The notes beneath the pieces are model-generated. The model had not been told where the DNA came from and did no database searches. It was given only the letters and a program-made list of their open reading frames with translations. Shown here one piece after another: positions 54,457 through 63,976 of a DNA stretch of 64,000 bases. Positions within the stretch are counted from its first letter, which is position 1; every line of letters starts with the position of its first letter. Origin of the DNA: G963677085 sp963677085 (GTDB taxonomy: Bacteria; Planctomycetota; Planctomycetia; Pirellulales; Thermoguttaceae); assembly GCA_963677085.2 (NCBI GenBank), contig CAXXFH010000003.1, positions 62,001 to 126,000 of the forward strand, read 5' to 3'. The translations under genes and the position numbers were made by a program.

Positions 54457-56028
54457 CTAGTGCGTAATCGCATAAACGATCACGTTGGTTCCAATTTTCA
54501 ACGCATCGTCGTCTTTCATACCGTAGCTGTAGGCATGGGGGAATTGCTCCCAACCGTTGCCCAAGTCGTAGCGACTGTAGACGACAGCCAATTTTCCGTC
54601 GACCATGATGCCTTCCAGTTCCGGCGCGTCGAACGCACCGTAATCCTCACGCACCCGCGGAGTATAATCCACCCGCTTGATGTCGTAGTGGCAACTGAAA
54701 AGCGGATGATCCAGCGGCAAGCGTTCCAGCCGTTTCTCGGGGAAGACCTTGGCCATTTCTCGGCGGAACGCCGAGTCGAACGAGAACCGCCCGCAGCATG
54801 CGTCGGCAAACAAAATACCGCCCGCATTGAGGAACCGTTGCACGCGGCCGACTTCTTCCGCGCTCCAAGTAAACTCGCGGTGGCCGGTCATATACCACAA
54901 CGGGTAAGTCGACGCCTTCGGGTCGCTGACCGTGACGTCCTGGCGTTTGAATTTTACTTCCAACGTGGAGTTGTCCCGGGCGTGCTTCAGCAAGTTGTGC
55001 ACCGCCGACGGATCGGGATCCCAGTCGCCTTCGTGCTTCAGTTGGGCAAACACGAAGTCGTCGCGAGAGGGCACACCCTTCTCGAAGTAGACCTTCGTGC
55101 TGCTGAGGAACCGCCCCAACTGGAACATTCCCAACACGTAGGTGATGATGTTCGCACCGACCTGACGCGACTCGTCGATGACGACGCGGAGCCCACGAGG
55201 ATGCTCGTGACCGTCCCAGCCACAAGTCAAGTCGCACGGCGAGAAAATCACGCCCGCCCGGCATCCAAAGTCGATCGTCTCAAGGCAGGGTTTGTCGGTG
55301 TATTGCGAACCGTCGCCCTTTTGATAGGTGAAGTCGTTCAGCTTGTAGTACGAGGCCAAGATGGGATCGTCGGGAAGGATCTTGCGAAGCGGTCGCCCCG
55401 GGAAGATCAATTCCATCTCTTGCCGAAACGACTCGGTGAAATCGTTCCACCCACAGCACGCGTCGGCGATGATCGTGCCACCGTCGGCCACGTAGCGCTG
55501 CAGACGCGGGCGGATTTCATCATTCAACGAGAACTTGTTGTGGCCGGCGAACAGCAATGCCGGGAGTTCTCGCGGATCGTAGGAGAAGTGCCCGAAGTCG
55601 GACTCGATCGCGCGGTATTTGATACCCAGCTTTTCGGCCGTCCACTCCAGAAGCGTATTCATGTCGGCCGGATCGGTCATCCAGTCGCGGTACTTGATGC
55701 GTTTCCCATCGCGAGTAACCCAGCGAACGGGTCCCATCGACATCTTCCCGATCAACGCCGGAGGACTTGGCGGCTTCTTCTTCTCGCTACGTCGCAACGG
55801 AGTGACCGGCAACGGCAAAGGTGCGAACCCTTCGGCACCACTGCGCTGCTGTGGCTTGGCCTTCGGTGGTGGCCCACAATCGATCGGCCCGGTGTTCTCC
55901 TCGTCGCCCAATACAAACGAGGGCAACCCCAGACTTCCCGCGGTACTTCCCGCCGCGGTAAGTCCCATTTTTTCGATGAACTTCCGTCGGGAAACGGCGT
56001 CCGTCCGCTGCTTGTCCGCTGAACTCAT
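54457..56028 (-). CDS. Tat-exported protein with two tandem DUF4159 domains
   Basis: ATG 56028 begins a short polar leader and a twin-arginine motif, SRRKFIEKMGLTAAG, so export in folded form is expected. 523 residues. Two homologous DUF4159 units follow: the first around GHNKFSLNDEIRPRLQ and TIIADACCGWNDF, the second around GHREFTWSAEEVGRV and ILFADACCGRFSF. Both carry ADACCG and a following F-R-EM block (SFRQEM / AFRREM). DUF4159 is predicted to have a glutamine-amidotransferase-like fold. It begins the minus-strand half of the envelope cluster. Confidence 0.88.
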   Translation of the reverse strand: MSSADKQRTDAVSRRKFIEKMGLTAAGSTAGSLGLPSFVLGDEENTGPIDCGPPPKAKPQQRSGAEGFAPLPLPVTPLRRSEKKKPPSPPALIGKMSMGPVRWVTRDGKRIKYRDWMTDPADMNTLLEWTAEKLGIKYRAIESDFGHFSYDPRELPALLFAGHNKFSLNDEIRPRLQRYVADGGTIIADACCGWNDFTESFRQEMELIFPGRPLRKILPDDPILASYYKLNDFTYQKGDGSQYTDKPCLETIDFGCRAGVIFSPCDLTCGWDGHEHPRGLRVVIDESRQVGANIITYVLGMFQLGRFLSSTKVYFEKGVPSRDDFVFAQLKHEGDWDPDPSAVHNLLKHARDNSTLEVKFKRQDVTVSDPKASTYPLWYMTGHREFTWSAEEVGRVQRFLNAGGILFADACCGRFSFDSAFRREMAKVFPEKRLERLPLDHPLFSCHYDIKRVDYTPRVREDYGAFDAPELEGIMVDGKLAVVYSRYDLGNGWEQFPHAYSYGMKDDDALKIGTNVIVYAITH

Positions 56029-56887
56029 GATTCTGCTCCGATACGGAAGGAGAGTAGTGTGTACCGAGTTTCTGGCCACCGACAATGAACCTTGTCTATT
56101 TTGCCCCGTCGGGTGGGTACTCGTCAAGAGGGAACCCATTCCGGCAAGGGTTTTTGACCGCCCATATAGCGGGGCACCGACGCTCAACACGAGCATCCGT
56201 ATTCATCACTCGGACGCTAGCGTAGAATTTATTCCTCACGGCCCTTGTTTTTTTCTGGCCATCCAGTCCACGGTGGGGGTTCCGTCGGACGCATGCTTCA
56301 CACGCCCTCGAAGGCCGCGTTTTGCGTTGCAGGGAGACTCCTCCCCCCCGATCAGCGAGATCGCCGGGCAACCTCCTTGAAATGATCCTGGCCGCATGCA
56401 GCCGGGCCGACGGTGTGGCCGTGTTAGCCGAAATTATTCATTGCCGAAAACGTCGAAGGCAGCAGACGTTACGGCGGCCCGGACGTGTCCCCAGCGGAAA
56501 GGCCGAGCAGACGCTCGGTAGCTCAACGGCAGGGTCGGCCAGTAGATTTTGCTCGCAAGGCGTTTCTAGGGAATAACTTAGGGAGGGAAAAAGCGAAGTC
56601 ACAAGTAGTTCGAGTCAGACGAGCGACGCGAACGCGAAAGGCACGGCACTCACCGATCACAAGACATCAAACAGCATCCCCTCCGCAGGGTCAGCCTGCG
56701 TGGAAACGAGATTCCCACGCGACAGGTGCGTGCAATTCGGACTCGTTTGGATTAAAAATGGTAATAGCTGCGCACGATGTCGCATCCAGAAAGGAGGCAA
56801 CGCCCCCTCTGTCGAAGGGGGTCGTTGCCGAAGATCGCGCCTTCGATAGGCAATCCGTCATGGAGTAGGGAATACGGAGAAAATTTC
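56029..56887. other. Divergent intergenic region with hairpins
   Basis: About 860 bases between the DUF4159 gene and the plus-strand secreted-protein gene. A tRNA D-arm-like string occurs near 56518-56536 but no tRNA can be folded. A hairpin lies at 56796-56829. A stretch gcgtgg...cccacgc (56698-56720) can also pair. Promoters for both halves of the cluster should be here. Confidence 0.5.
56796..56829 (+). other. Hairpin in the leader of the secreted-protein gene
   Basis: GGCAACG (56796-56802) pairs with CGTTGCC (56823-56829), and ccccc (56803-56807) with ggggg (56817-56821). It lies 58 bases before ATG 56888, with no U-run, so it is more likely a leader structure than a terminator. Confidence 0.45.
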
Positions 56888-57568
56888 ATGAGGAATTTCA
56901 TAGAGCACGGCACACAAGTATTGGTCGCGTTGTTGGGAACCCTGGTTGTCGCTGGCGGCGCCCAGGCAGGTGACCCACCAGCAATCAACCCGTTCGGCTC
57001 AGCTCCGACGGAGCGAAGTCAGCGCGACGACATGGTGCCCGGTTACATCGAAATGTCGGACGGCACGATCCACGTCGGTAATATCTACCTTACGCGCGAC
57101 GCGCGGCTGAAAATCTATGATGGTCAACTGGAACGTCAGCGCTTGATTCCTCTTCGTGTGCTTAAAGAAATCGAATGCCTGGTGAAAAAAGAGTGGCTCG
57201 AAAAGGAATGGAAGTTCAAAGAATTGGCGCTCGACGAAAAGATGTATACGGGCAAGTCGTATCCATCTCGCGAATACGAACACAAACTCACGTTGCGCGA
57301 TGATCGTACAATCACAGGCCCATTGTCGGCCGTCGTGTACGTTGAACCGAACATTTACAAGCCGGGAACCCCAAACGCTTACCGCCCGGACATCAAGCCG
57401 GAAAAATATCTACTCAACAAACGGAACAAAGGGCAACTCGGCGAAACGCTGGATTCCCTCGTCTACGTCAAACGAATTAAATTTGGAGAAGAGGCACTCG
57501 AAGAGGGTCGCAAGAAGGCGGCCACCCAACGTCGTCGGCCGCAAACCCGATCGACCTCGCGACGCTAG
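56888..57568 (+). CDS. Small secreted protein, unknown function
   Basis: ATG 56888 with GGAG 10 bases upstream; the frame is open to 56777, but upstream residues do not look coding. 226 residues. Signal peptide (~1-28, VLVALLGTLVVAGGAQA) then a Lys/Glu-rich mature domain with YIEMSDGTIHVGNIYLTRD, suggesting a small beta barrel, and a charged C terminus ending in RRRPQTRSTSRR. I recognise no family. It is the first gene of the plus-strand half of the cluster, but 325 bases separate it from the VWA gene. Confidence 0.72.
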   Translation: MRNFIEHGTQVLVALLGTLVVAGGAQAGDPPAINPFGSAPTERSQRDDMVPGYIEMSDGTIHVGNIYLTRDARLKIYDGQLERQRLIPLRVLKEIECLVKKEWLEKEWKFKELALDEKMYTGKSYPSREYEHKLTLRDDRTITGPLSAVVYVEPNIYKPGTPNAYRPDIKPEKYLLNKRNKGQLGETLDSLVYVKRIKFGEEALEEGRKKAATQRRRPQTRSTSRR

Positions 57569-57679
57569 ATCGGCCGATGGTTTCGCCTTTTTTGCCTTGC
57601 GAAAAAATCGCCGACGGCTGTTCGTCCCGCTCAAACGTCCACGGCCCCGCCGCGAACGTCCTGGTCGCGCCCTGCACTA

Positions 57680-57722
57680 CTATTGGGTTCTGCATTGCTT
57701 GTGGAACGAAGGCGATCAACGG
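57680..57722 (+). repeat. ~43-bp dispersed repeat, copy 1
   Basis: Matches 63776-63818 apart from about five substitutions, sharing ctgcattgcttgtggaacga. Both copies are intergenic. Confidence 0.6.
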
Positions 57723-57847
57723 CAATGGGTTCCTAGTGTGGATGTGGTAGCACCGGGTTGGTTGGCGGCCTTGACGCCCTGTGCACGGCGCGACCCCATT
57801 GATCGCGGCGATATGTGGTCATTCGAAGCGATTCTTTCTCCTTAGCA

Positions 57848-57892
57848 CCTAGTCCCCAATCCCAGTCCCTAGCCTCCAGCCCCAGTCCCCAG
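57848..57892 (+). repeat. CCTAGTCCC-like low-complexity tract before the VWA start codon
   Basis: Imperfect repeats of cctagtcccc/cccagtcccta/cctccagcccc fill the 45 bases directly before GTG 57894. There is no purine ribosome site. A shorter relative lies before the DUF58 gene. Confidence 0.65.
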
Positions 57893-57893
57893 C

Positions 57894-60155
57894 GTGTTCG
57901 ATATTTCCCTGGCCGACGGTTACAGCTTTGGCACCATGCTCATGGTGGCCGCAGGAGCGATCCTGTTGGCGGGGATCTTTTATTATCGCGCGTTCCGTAT
58001 GCTGAAACGCGGCCAGTGGCAGATTCTGTTCGCCTTGCGTGCGATGGCCATTCTGATCGTCGTGCTGCTTCTGTTCCGACCAGTATTCAGCTATTACCGC
58101 GATCTTGAGCAACGACCGGCCGTGGTGTTTCTGCTGGACCGATCGCAGTCGATGAGCATCGCCGACGATGCCACGGGCGTAACGCGTTTTAACCAGGCAC
58201 GCGGCCAAGTCGAACGTTGGCACGCACAGTTGAAGGACGATTTCGACGTTTACCTCTTCGATTTCGCCGAGCGGGCCCGTCGCGTTCGCCACGCCGAAGA
58301 GGAACTCCCCGGCCTTACTCCCGATGGTCAAGCGACGTCGCTCTCCCGCGCGCTGGTGGCAGCCACGAAGCTTCAAGACGACGAGGAACAACGCGTTAAG
58401 CCCGAGGCCATTATTCTTTTGTCCGATGGCATCCACAACTCGGCCCGCAGCCCACTCGACTGGACCAGCCAGATGCAGTTGCCGGTGCATACCGTGGGTG
58501 TGGGAGCTAGCTTGAAGAGCGACGTGTCCTATCGCGACATCCAGGTGGCGGGCATCGATTGCCCTGACCAGATGCTGCTGAACAACCTGGCCCAAATCAA
58601 GGCGTCCGTCGAAGCAGTGGGCCTTGCCGGTCGCGTGGTCCAGGTCATCCTCGAAGAAGACAAAAAGCAAATCGCTGCCGAAGAGCTTACTCTCGACCAG
58701 GTCGAAGGGGCTCAGGAAGTGGTCTTTGAGTTTCGCCCTACGACCAAAGGCCGCCACACCTATACGATCAAGGTTCCGCCGGCCGGTGAAGAAAAAATCG
58801 TTCAGAACAACGAGCGCTCGGCAATCTCGCTAGTCATCGAGCCGGGAATCCGCGTGTTGTATATCGAGGGAACCGTCCGTGCGGAATATGGTGCGCTGGT
58901 CCATCGGTTTTTGGCCAAAGACCCCGACTTGGAATTCTGTGCTTTGGTTCAAACACGTCCCAACTTCTTCCTGCGACGCACCAACATACCAGGCCTGCAA
59001 CTGGCCGCCATCCCGCAAACCGAGGAACAGATCAACCAGTTCGACGTTTTCATCCTGGGCGATCTCGACTCGACCTATTTTCGCGGGCCACAACAGCAAT
59101 TGATCGCCAAACGCATTCGTCAAGGCGCGGGCCTGATCATGCTTGGTGGTTACCACAGTCTGGGGCCAGGTGGATACGGCGGTTCGCCGCTGGGCGAGAT
59201 CCTGCCCGTCCACCTCGGCTCGCGCGACATCGGCCAAGTGACCGATCCTTTCCTTCCTACGCTTACACCAGCCGGTAGCCGTCATCCGATTTTTTCCGGC
59301 ATTGCCGAGTTTTTCCCCACGGCTCAGGCTGAACCGAAAGTCGAAGGGTTGCCGCCGCTAGACGGTTGCACGCGTGTCGAAGGCCCGAGACCCAGCGCCA
59401 CTGTGTTGGCTACTTACCAGGGCGACGGCGGTTCGATGCCCGTGTTGGCCGTGCATCCCGTCGACAAGGGGCGGGTTGCGGTTTTCTGCGGCGACACCAC
59501 ACGCAAATGGCAGCAGGGTCCCCGCGCCATGGACAAAGAGTCTCCGTTCCTGCGATTCTGGGGGCAAACCGTGCGGTGGTTGGCCGGCCGCTCGACCGAG
59601 GTTACAGCCGGCGCCAGCATTACGGCCAGCGCCGACAAGGGCTACTACGAGCCGGACGAACCGGTGAAGTTTTCGGCCATCGTACGCGATGACCAGGGCG
59701 AAGGCACCACCAACGCGGCTGTGATTGCTCGGATACGCAATCCGGCCGGGCGCCCCGAACGGGTCGAGTTGGCCAGCGTTCCCGGTCCGGGCGGCCATTA
59801 CTCGGGCACTTTCGAGCCGCAAACCTCCGGCTCGTTCGAGATCGAAATCGAAGCCACGCTCGGCGACAAAAAACTCACGGCCGAGAAAATCACCATCGAA
59901 GTCGGGCGTCCCAACCTGGAGTTCGAAAAACTCGACCTCGACGAAAAGATGCTCGGCCGAATCGCCGCCGACACGGGCGGTCGCTACGTCCATATCACAA
60001 CGGCCGACAACCTGATCGACCAACTCGATCGTACGCAGCAAAAGAAACGCATCACCTTCGAGCGCCAACTGTATTGGCCCCCCTTGTTCTGGTTGCTCTT
60101 CGTAGGCGTGTTGACCACGGAGTGGGTTTTGCGAAAGAAGTTTCAGTTACGATAA
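57894..60155 (+). CDS. Membrane VWA-domain protein with amidotransferase-like region
   Basis: 753 residues from GTG 57894; an ATG 13 codons in is an alternative. Two membrane helices (~14-30 and 44-62) precede a von Willebrand A domain with metal-site motif VVFLLDRSQSMS (DxSxS, ~75-85) and IILLSDGIHNS. The middle (~315-530) resembles a class I glutamine-amidotransferase-like fold (VLYIEGTVRAEYG, GLIMLGGYHSLGPGGYG). A beta-sandwich segment (~575-690) and a final membrane helix (~728-748) complete it. It belongs to the BatA/BatB-like envelope proteins. Co-directional with DUF58 and BatA genes, 95 bases before DUF58. Confidence 0.88.
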   Translation: MFDISLADGYSFGTMLMVAAGAILLAGIFYYRAFRMLKRGQWQILFALRAMAILIVVLLLFRPVFSYYRDLEQRPAVVFLLDRSQSMSIADDATGVTRFNQARGQVERWHAQLKDDFDVYLFDFAERARRVRHAEEELPGLTPDGQATSLSRALVAATKLQDDEEQRVKPEAIILLSDGIHNSARSPLDWTSQMQLPVHTVGVGASLKSDVSYRDIQVAGIDCPDQMLLNNLAQIKASVEAVGLAGRVVQVILEEDKKQIAAEELTLDQVEGAQEVVFEFRPTTKGRHTYTIKVPPAGEEKIVQNNERSAISLVIEPGIRVLYIEGTVRAEYGALVHRFLAKDPDLEFCALVQTRPNFFLRRTNIPGLQLAAIPQTEEQINQFDVFILGDLDSTYFRGPQQQLIAKRIRQGAGLIMLGGYHSLGPGGYGGSPLGEILPVHLGSRDIGQVTDPFLPTLTPAGSRHPIFSGIAEFFPTAQAEPKVEGLPPLDGCTRVEGPRPSATVLATYQGDGGSMPVLAVHPVDKGRVAVFCGDTTRKWQQGPRAMDKESPFLRFWGQTVRWLAGRSTEVTAGASITASADKGYYEPDEPVKFSAIVRDDQGEGTTNAAVIARIRNPAGRPERVELASVPGPGGHYSGTFEPQTSGSFEIEIEATLGDKKLTAEKITIEVGRPNLEFEKLDLDEKMLGRIAADTGGRYVHITTADNLIDQLDRTQQKKRITFERQLYWPPLFWLLFVGVLTTEWVLRKKFQLR

Positions 60156-60211
60156 TTTGTGGATACACGAGTTTTGTAGAGGGCCGTTGAATGGTCGCTG
60201 AAGCGACTAAT

Positions 60212-60246
60212 CCTGCTCAATCCCTTAATCTCTAGCCCCTAGCCGC
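60212..60246 (+). repeat. Short CCCTAG-like tract before the DUF58 start codon
   Basis: cctgctcaatcccttaat, ctctagcccctagcc: a shorter relative of 57848-57892, again ending a few bases before a start codon (ATG 60251) and lacking a ribosome site. Confidence 0.5.
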
Positions 60247-60250
60247 TTCC

Positions 60251-61153
60251 ATGGCGTCCCAGAACGGATATCGTTATCTTGAACCGCAGGCCCTGGCCCG
60301 GGTGAAAAACCTGGCGGTCGTCGCTCGAGGTGTGGTCGAAGGAGCGATCACCGGTTTGCACTCCAGCCCGTTCAAAGGCTTCAGTGTCGAGTTCGCCGAA
60401 CATCGCGAGTATACGGCCGGCGACGATCCGCGCCACCTCGACTACAAAATGCTCGCCCGTACCGATCGTCTCTACATCAAGCAATACGAAGAAGAGACGA
60501 ACATGCGGGTCCAGGTGTTGCTGGATATCAGCGGATCGATGGGCTATAGCTACGACAACAAGCTTACCAAATACGATTACGCGTCGTATCTTACGGCGGT
60601 GCTCTCCTACCTGATGACCCGGCAGCAGGACTCCGTGGGCCTGACCACTTTCGACACCGAAGTGCGGCTCGACATGCCGGCCCGCAGTTCCCCGCGGCAT
60701 TTCAACGACATGATGCGCCGCCTGGAGGCTATCAAGCCGAGCCAGAATACGGGCGTAGCCGACACGCTGCACCTAATGGCCAACCGCTTTAAGAAGCGGT
60801 GCCTGATCGTGCTGATCAGCGACCTTTACGACGACCCCGAAGAAGTCGTTCGCGCGTTGCACCACTTCCGCCACCGCCGGCACGAAGTGATCGTGTTCCA
60901 CGTGCTCGACAAGGCCGAGATCGACTTTCCGTTCAACGACACCATCGCCTTCCACGACCTGGAAACCGACGAACGATTGCAGGTCGACCCGGCTTATGTG
61001 CGCGAAGCGTACATCGAGCAAATGGAAGCCTTTATCGAACAATACCGTCGTAGCTGCCGTGAGATGAATGCCGACTACGTGTTGACAGACACCACGGTGC
61101 CGTACGACCTGATGCTTTCCCGCTACATTGCCAAGCGCAATATGCCATCATGA
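60251..61153 (+). CDS. DUF58 domain protein (VWA-like, MoxR-associated)
   Basis: 300 residues from ATG 60251. The DUF58 signature is clear: LHSSPFKGFSVEFAEHREYT, GDDPRHLDYKMLARTDRLY, then a VWA-like site VLLDISGSMGY (DxSxS) and DYASYLTAVLSYL. Its C-terminal block is LIVLISDLYDDPEEVV. DUF58 proteins normally partner a MoxR ATPase in assembling envelope or metal-dependent complexes. No MoxR gene is in this window; it may be elsewhere. No membrane helix. Stop overlaps the next start (ATGA at 61150-61153), indicating coupling to the BatA protein. Confidence 0.93.
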   Translation: MASQNGYRYLEPQALARVKNLAVVARGVVEGAITGLHSSPFKGFSVEFAEHREYTAGDDPRHLDYKMLARTDRLYIKQYEEETNMRVQVLLDISGSMGYSYDNKLTKYDYASYLTAVLSYLMTRQQDSVGLTTFDTEVRLDMPARSSPRHFNDMMRRLEAIKPSQNTGVADTLHLMANRFKKRCLIVLISDLYDDPEEVVRALHHFRHRRHEVIVFHVLDKAEIDFPFNDTIAFHDLETDERLQVDPAYVREAYIEQMEAFIEQYRRSCREMNADYVLTDTTVPYDLMLSRYIAKRNMPS

Positions 61154-63390
61154 CGTTTGCCGCTCCCCTATTTTTAGCCGCAGCTCTGGCCGCCGCCATT
61201 CCGGTCGTGCTGCACATGATCAACCAGCAACAGGCGAAGGATTTGCCCTTCCCCACGTTGCGGTTTTTGAAGATCAGCGTGGAAAAAACGCGCCGGCGCA
61301 AACGGGTCCACGACTTGCTACTGATGTTGCTGCGCGTAGCGGTGCTCATGTTGATTGCCTTTGCCCTGGCCAAACCGACCGTTACCACGCTTTCGTCGCT
61401 CTGGGGCGACGGCGCTAACTCGGCCGTGGCCATCGTGCTCGATAATTCGGCCAGTATGGGCATGGTCGACAGCCGGCAAATGCGTTTCGATACGGCCACG
61501 CACGCCGCCACACAAATTCTCGACGAACTGGGCGACGGCGATCGTGTAGCCCTGTTGTTGACCAGCGGCCCCAAGTTTCCCGAGGAGGGCAAACTCGAAC
61601 GCACGCAGGAAAACGCCCGACAAATGCTCGCCCAGGTGACGCCGAGCTACGAACGGGCCGACTTGGTTGTCAAGCTTCAACAAGCTCAGGCACTATTGGC
61701 CGATATCGAAGCCACGAACAAGCAAATCTACGTGATCACCGACCTGCAGGAACTCTGCTGGGAAGGTCTCGCCGAAGAGAAAAAAGAGGAATCGTCCAAA
61801 CAGACCGACGCCGAAAAAGAGCAAGACGAATCGGACGAAATTCCCATTATCTTCGTCGACTGCAATCGGGCGCCCAAGCCAAACGTTGCCGTGCAGGACA
61901 TCGCTGTCCATGCTGCCGTACCCGTGGCCGGCCTGCCCGTGAAAGCAAGTGTCGAGCTATTCAACGCCGCCCCGATCGAACAACAACGCCATCTGGAGTT
62001 GCACATCGATGGCGAGAAAAAAGACAGCAGCCCGGCTTTGAAAATTCCGGCCGAAAGTACGCTGAAACACGATTTTCTCTTCAAGTTCGACCGCGGCGGA
62101 TTGCACCGCGGCGAGGTGCGTCTGGTGGGCGAGGATGGCTCGGCGCTCGACGACCGGCGTTTCTTCAGCATGGACATCGACCAGGGGATACCCGTCGGGA
62201 TTGTCAAAGCACAACGCCACGAAATCGCCTACCTCGACGACACCTTCTACGTACAACAGGCCCTTTCACCGGGAAACGCGGGCTCCTGGGCAATCAGCAC
62301 CACGTCGCTGGTGGCTGCCGATCTGTTGAGCGAGCCGTTGAACCAGTACAAGGTTCTCATCTGCGTCAACCTGTCGGCTCCCGACGCCGATACGGCCCAA
62401 CGATTGGTCAGCTACGTTACGGGCGGTGGCAACCTCATCTGGTTCTGTGGCGACAACGTCGATCCGCAAGCTTACAACCAGGCCAACGAACAGGCAGGCG
62501 GCAAGCTGCTGCCGGCCCCTTTGCTCGACATCCGCGCGCCGGTGGCCGGCGAGGAACGCGACAGTTGGAACATCACTTCGCTGGAAGGCAAGCACCCGGC
62601 GTTGCGCGACCTGATCGAGCCGGCCTCGCTATACCAGTCAGTACTCGTCTACAAGCATCAACGTTTCGATACGGCCAATTCGCCCGACGCCTTGGCACTC
62701 GCCCGACTCAACGACGGCGAAGCCCTGATTCTGCAGCGAGACGAGGGCGATGGCAAAGTGCTGATGGTCGGCACCACGGCCCACACCGGTTGGTCCAACC
62801 TGCCGCTGCGTCCGCTGTTTCTCCCGCTTTTGGCGAGGCTCACCTTTGAACTGGCCGGCGGCGAACAAACCCGGCACAGCGCCTTGGCCGGCACACCAAT
62901 CATCCTTCCGCTGGACGATGCCGTCGGCCAAGTGGGCGTTGAAGTGCGTCCCCCGTCGGGCGAAATGCTACGTCTGACCAGCGAGGCGGAACAAGGCACC
63001 GGACGCCAAGTGTTCCGCTACCCCGACACCTACCATATCGGCCTCTACATGTTGCGGCTGCTCGATGCCTCGCGGCCCACGCAATTGGCGTTTTCGGTTA
63101 ACGTGAATCCCGACGAAGCCGTGGGCACGAAGATCGCGCGCGAAAAGCTTGAGGAGTTGCTCAAACCGCATCCCTTGGTTTTCGCCGAAGACCCCGAAGA
63201 CCTTACCGACACCTTCACGTGGTTGCGCGAGGGAAAAAGCCTTTGGGGTACGTTCCTAGGATTCGTCCTCATCGTGCTGGTCTTCGAAACGCTGATCGCC
63301 AACCGTCTCAGCCCGAAGAAGGACGAAGAAAACAACCAACCGCCTCCCGGCATGCGACGGTTAGCTCGCAAGGGGCATACGGCGGCGTGA
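61150..63390 (+). CDS. BatA-type N-terminal membrane protein with VWA domain
   Basis: ATG 61150 overlaps the DUF58 stop. 746 residues. The BatA N-terminal signature is FAAPLFLAAALAAAIPVVLH (first helix), LPFPTLRFLK and a second helix (~58-77). A VWA-type domain follows with IVLDNSASMGM (DxSxS), then a long soluble region with a charged Lys/Glu segment (~212-230), further beta-rich domains, and a C-terminal membrane helix (~702-722). In relatives these proteins act in aerotolerance-like Bat complexes with MoxR and DUF58 partners; here the cluster also includes the divergent DUF4159 and DUF4175-like genes. Confidence 0.92.
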   Translation: MTFAAPLFLAAALAAAIPVVLHMINQQQAKDLPFPTLRFLKISVEKTRRRKRVHDLLLMLLRVAVLMLIAFALAKPTVTTLSSLWGDGANSAVAIVLDNSASMGMVDSRQMRFDTATHAATQILDELGDGDRVALLLTSGPKFPEEGKLERTQENARQMLAQVTPSYERADLVVKLQQAQALLADIEATNKQIYVITDLQELCWEGLAEEKKEESSKQTDAEKEQDESDEIPIIFVDCNRAPKPNVAVQDIAVHAAVPVAGLPVKASVELFNAAPIEQQRHLELHIDGEKKDSSPALKIPAESTLKHDFLFKFDRGGLHRGEVRLVGEDGSALDDRRFFSMDIDQGIPVGIVKAQRHEIAYLDDTFYVQQALSPGNAGSWAISTTSLVAADLLSEPLNQYKVLICVNLSAPDADTAQRLVSYVTGGGNLIWFCGDNVDPQAYNQANEQAGGKLLPAPLLDIRAPVAGEERDSWNITSLEGKHPALRDLIEPASLYQSVLVYKHQRFDTANSPDALALARLNDGEALILQRDEGDGKVLMVGTTAHTGWSNLPLRPLFLPLLARLTFELAGGEQTRHSALAGTPIILPLDDAVGQVGVEVRPPSGEMLRLTSEAEQGTGRQVFRYPDTYHIGLYMLRLLDASRPTQLAFSVNVNPDEAVGTKIAREKLEELLKPHPLVFAEDPEDLTDTFTWLREGKSLWGTFLGFVLIVLVFETLIANRLSPKKDEENNQPPPGMRRLARKGHTAA

Positions 63391-63976
63391 AACGCATTGT
63401 GACCAGCGCTCCGCCCTGCAACTCGGCTTATTGGACTCTTCTCGACCCTAAGGCGGCACGACCGCACCCCAATAGGAGATAAGGACTTGCGAACAGCCCG
63501 CTCCCGATCGTCGCGAACATGCTCGCATGTGTCGGGGTATTAGCCCTAGCATGACAAATGAACGGAGGGCGGCTAACGAGAGCTCGGTTTTCCAGGCATT
63601 CGGGCCGACCCAACGACCATTGACAATGCGAAAATCAACAAGTAGTTATTTTGTCTAAAAGTGCAATGCAAATGTCACAATTTGCAATGAAAAGGGCGTG
63701 CGTTTTGTTGGACGCGCGATAAGCGGCGCGATACACTGATGTCCGTAGTGCGATGGTCGCAGTTCTGTCGGTTTATATTGGATCCTGCATTGCTTGTGGA
63801 ACGAGGGCGACCAACGGGAGCCCGGATTGCGGGAGCAGAACGCAACGAAGTGTTCCACAATCAACCTCGGAATCAATAATACCGGCGAACAGGCTGAAAG
63901 CCCGAAGCCCATCGCCGACACACGATTGGCTGTGAAAACAAACGGTTAACCGTGCAACACAAAAGGGGGATTTCGG
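63391..63976. other. Intergenic region after the BatA gene
   Basis: 586 bases. It holds copy 2 of the ~43-bp repeat (63776-63818). AT content rises around 63640-63690 (attttgtctaaaag), a possible promoter for the gene at 63977. No gene or terminator hairpin is supported. Confidence 0.45.
63776..63818 (+). repeat. ~43-bp dispersed repeat, copy 2
   Basis: Partner of 57680-57722; shared core ctgcattgcttgtggaacga and ggcga-caacgg. Confidence 0.6.

Larger units (their letters stand above)
57569..57893. other. Intergenic region with dispersed repeat and CT-rich tract
   Basis: 325 bases. A 44-bp string at ~57681-57722 recurs with few changes at 63776-63819. The last ~45 bases are a pyrimidine-rich low-complexity tract (listed separately). 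The open frame across this gap does not look like a real gene. Confidence 0.5.

Noticed and set aside
56518..56660. tRNA-like D-arm string (ggtagctcaacggcag) and a downstream ttcgagtc
   Set aside because: The two parts are over 80 bases apart, the D-stem does not pair, and no anticodon arm or acceptor stem can be formed.
57569..57845. Open frame continuing past the secreted-protein gene on another frame
   Set aside because: It covers the dispersed repeat and CT-rich tract, and no domain is visible.
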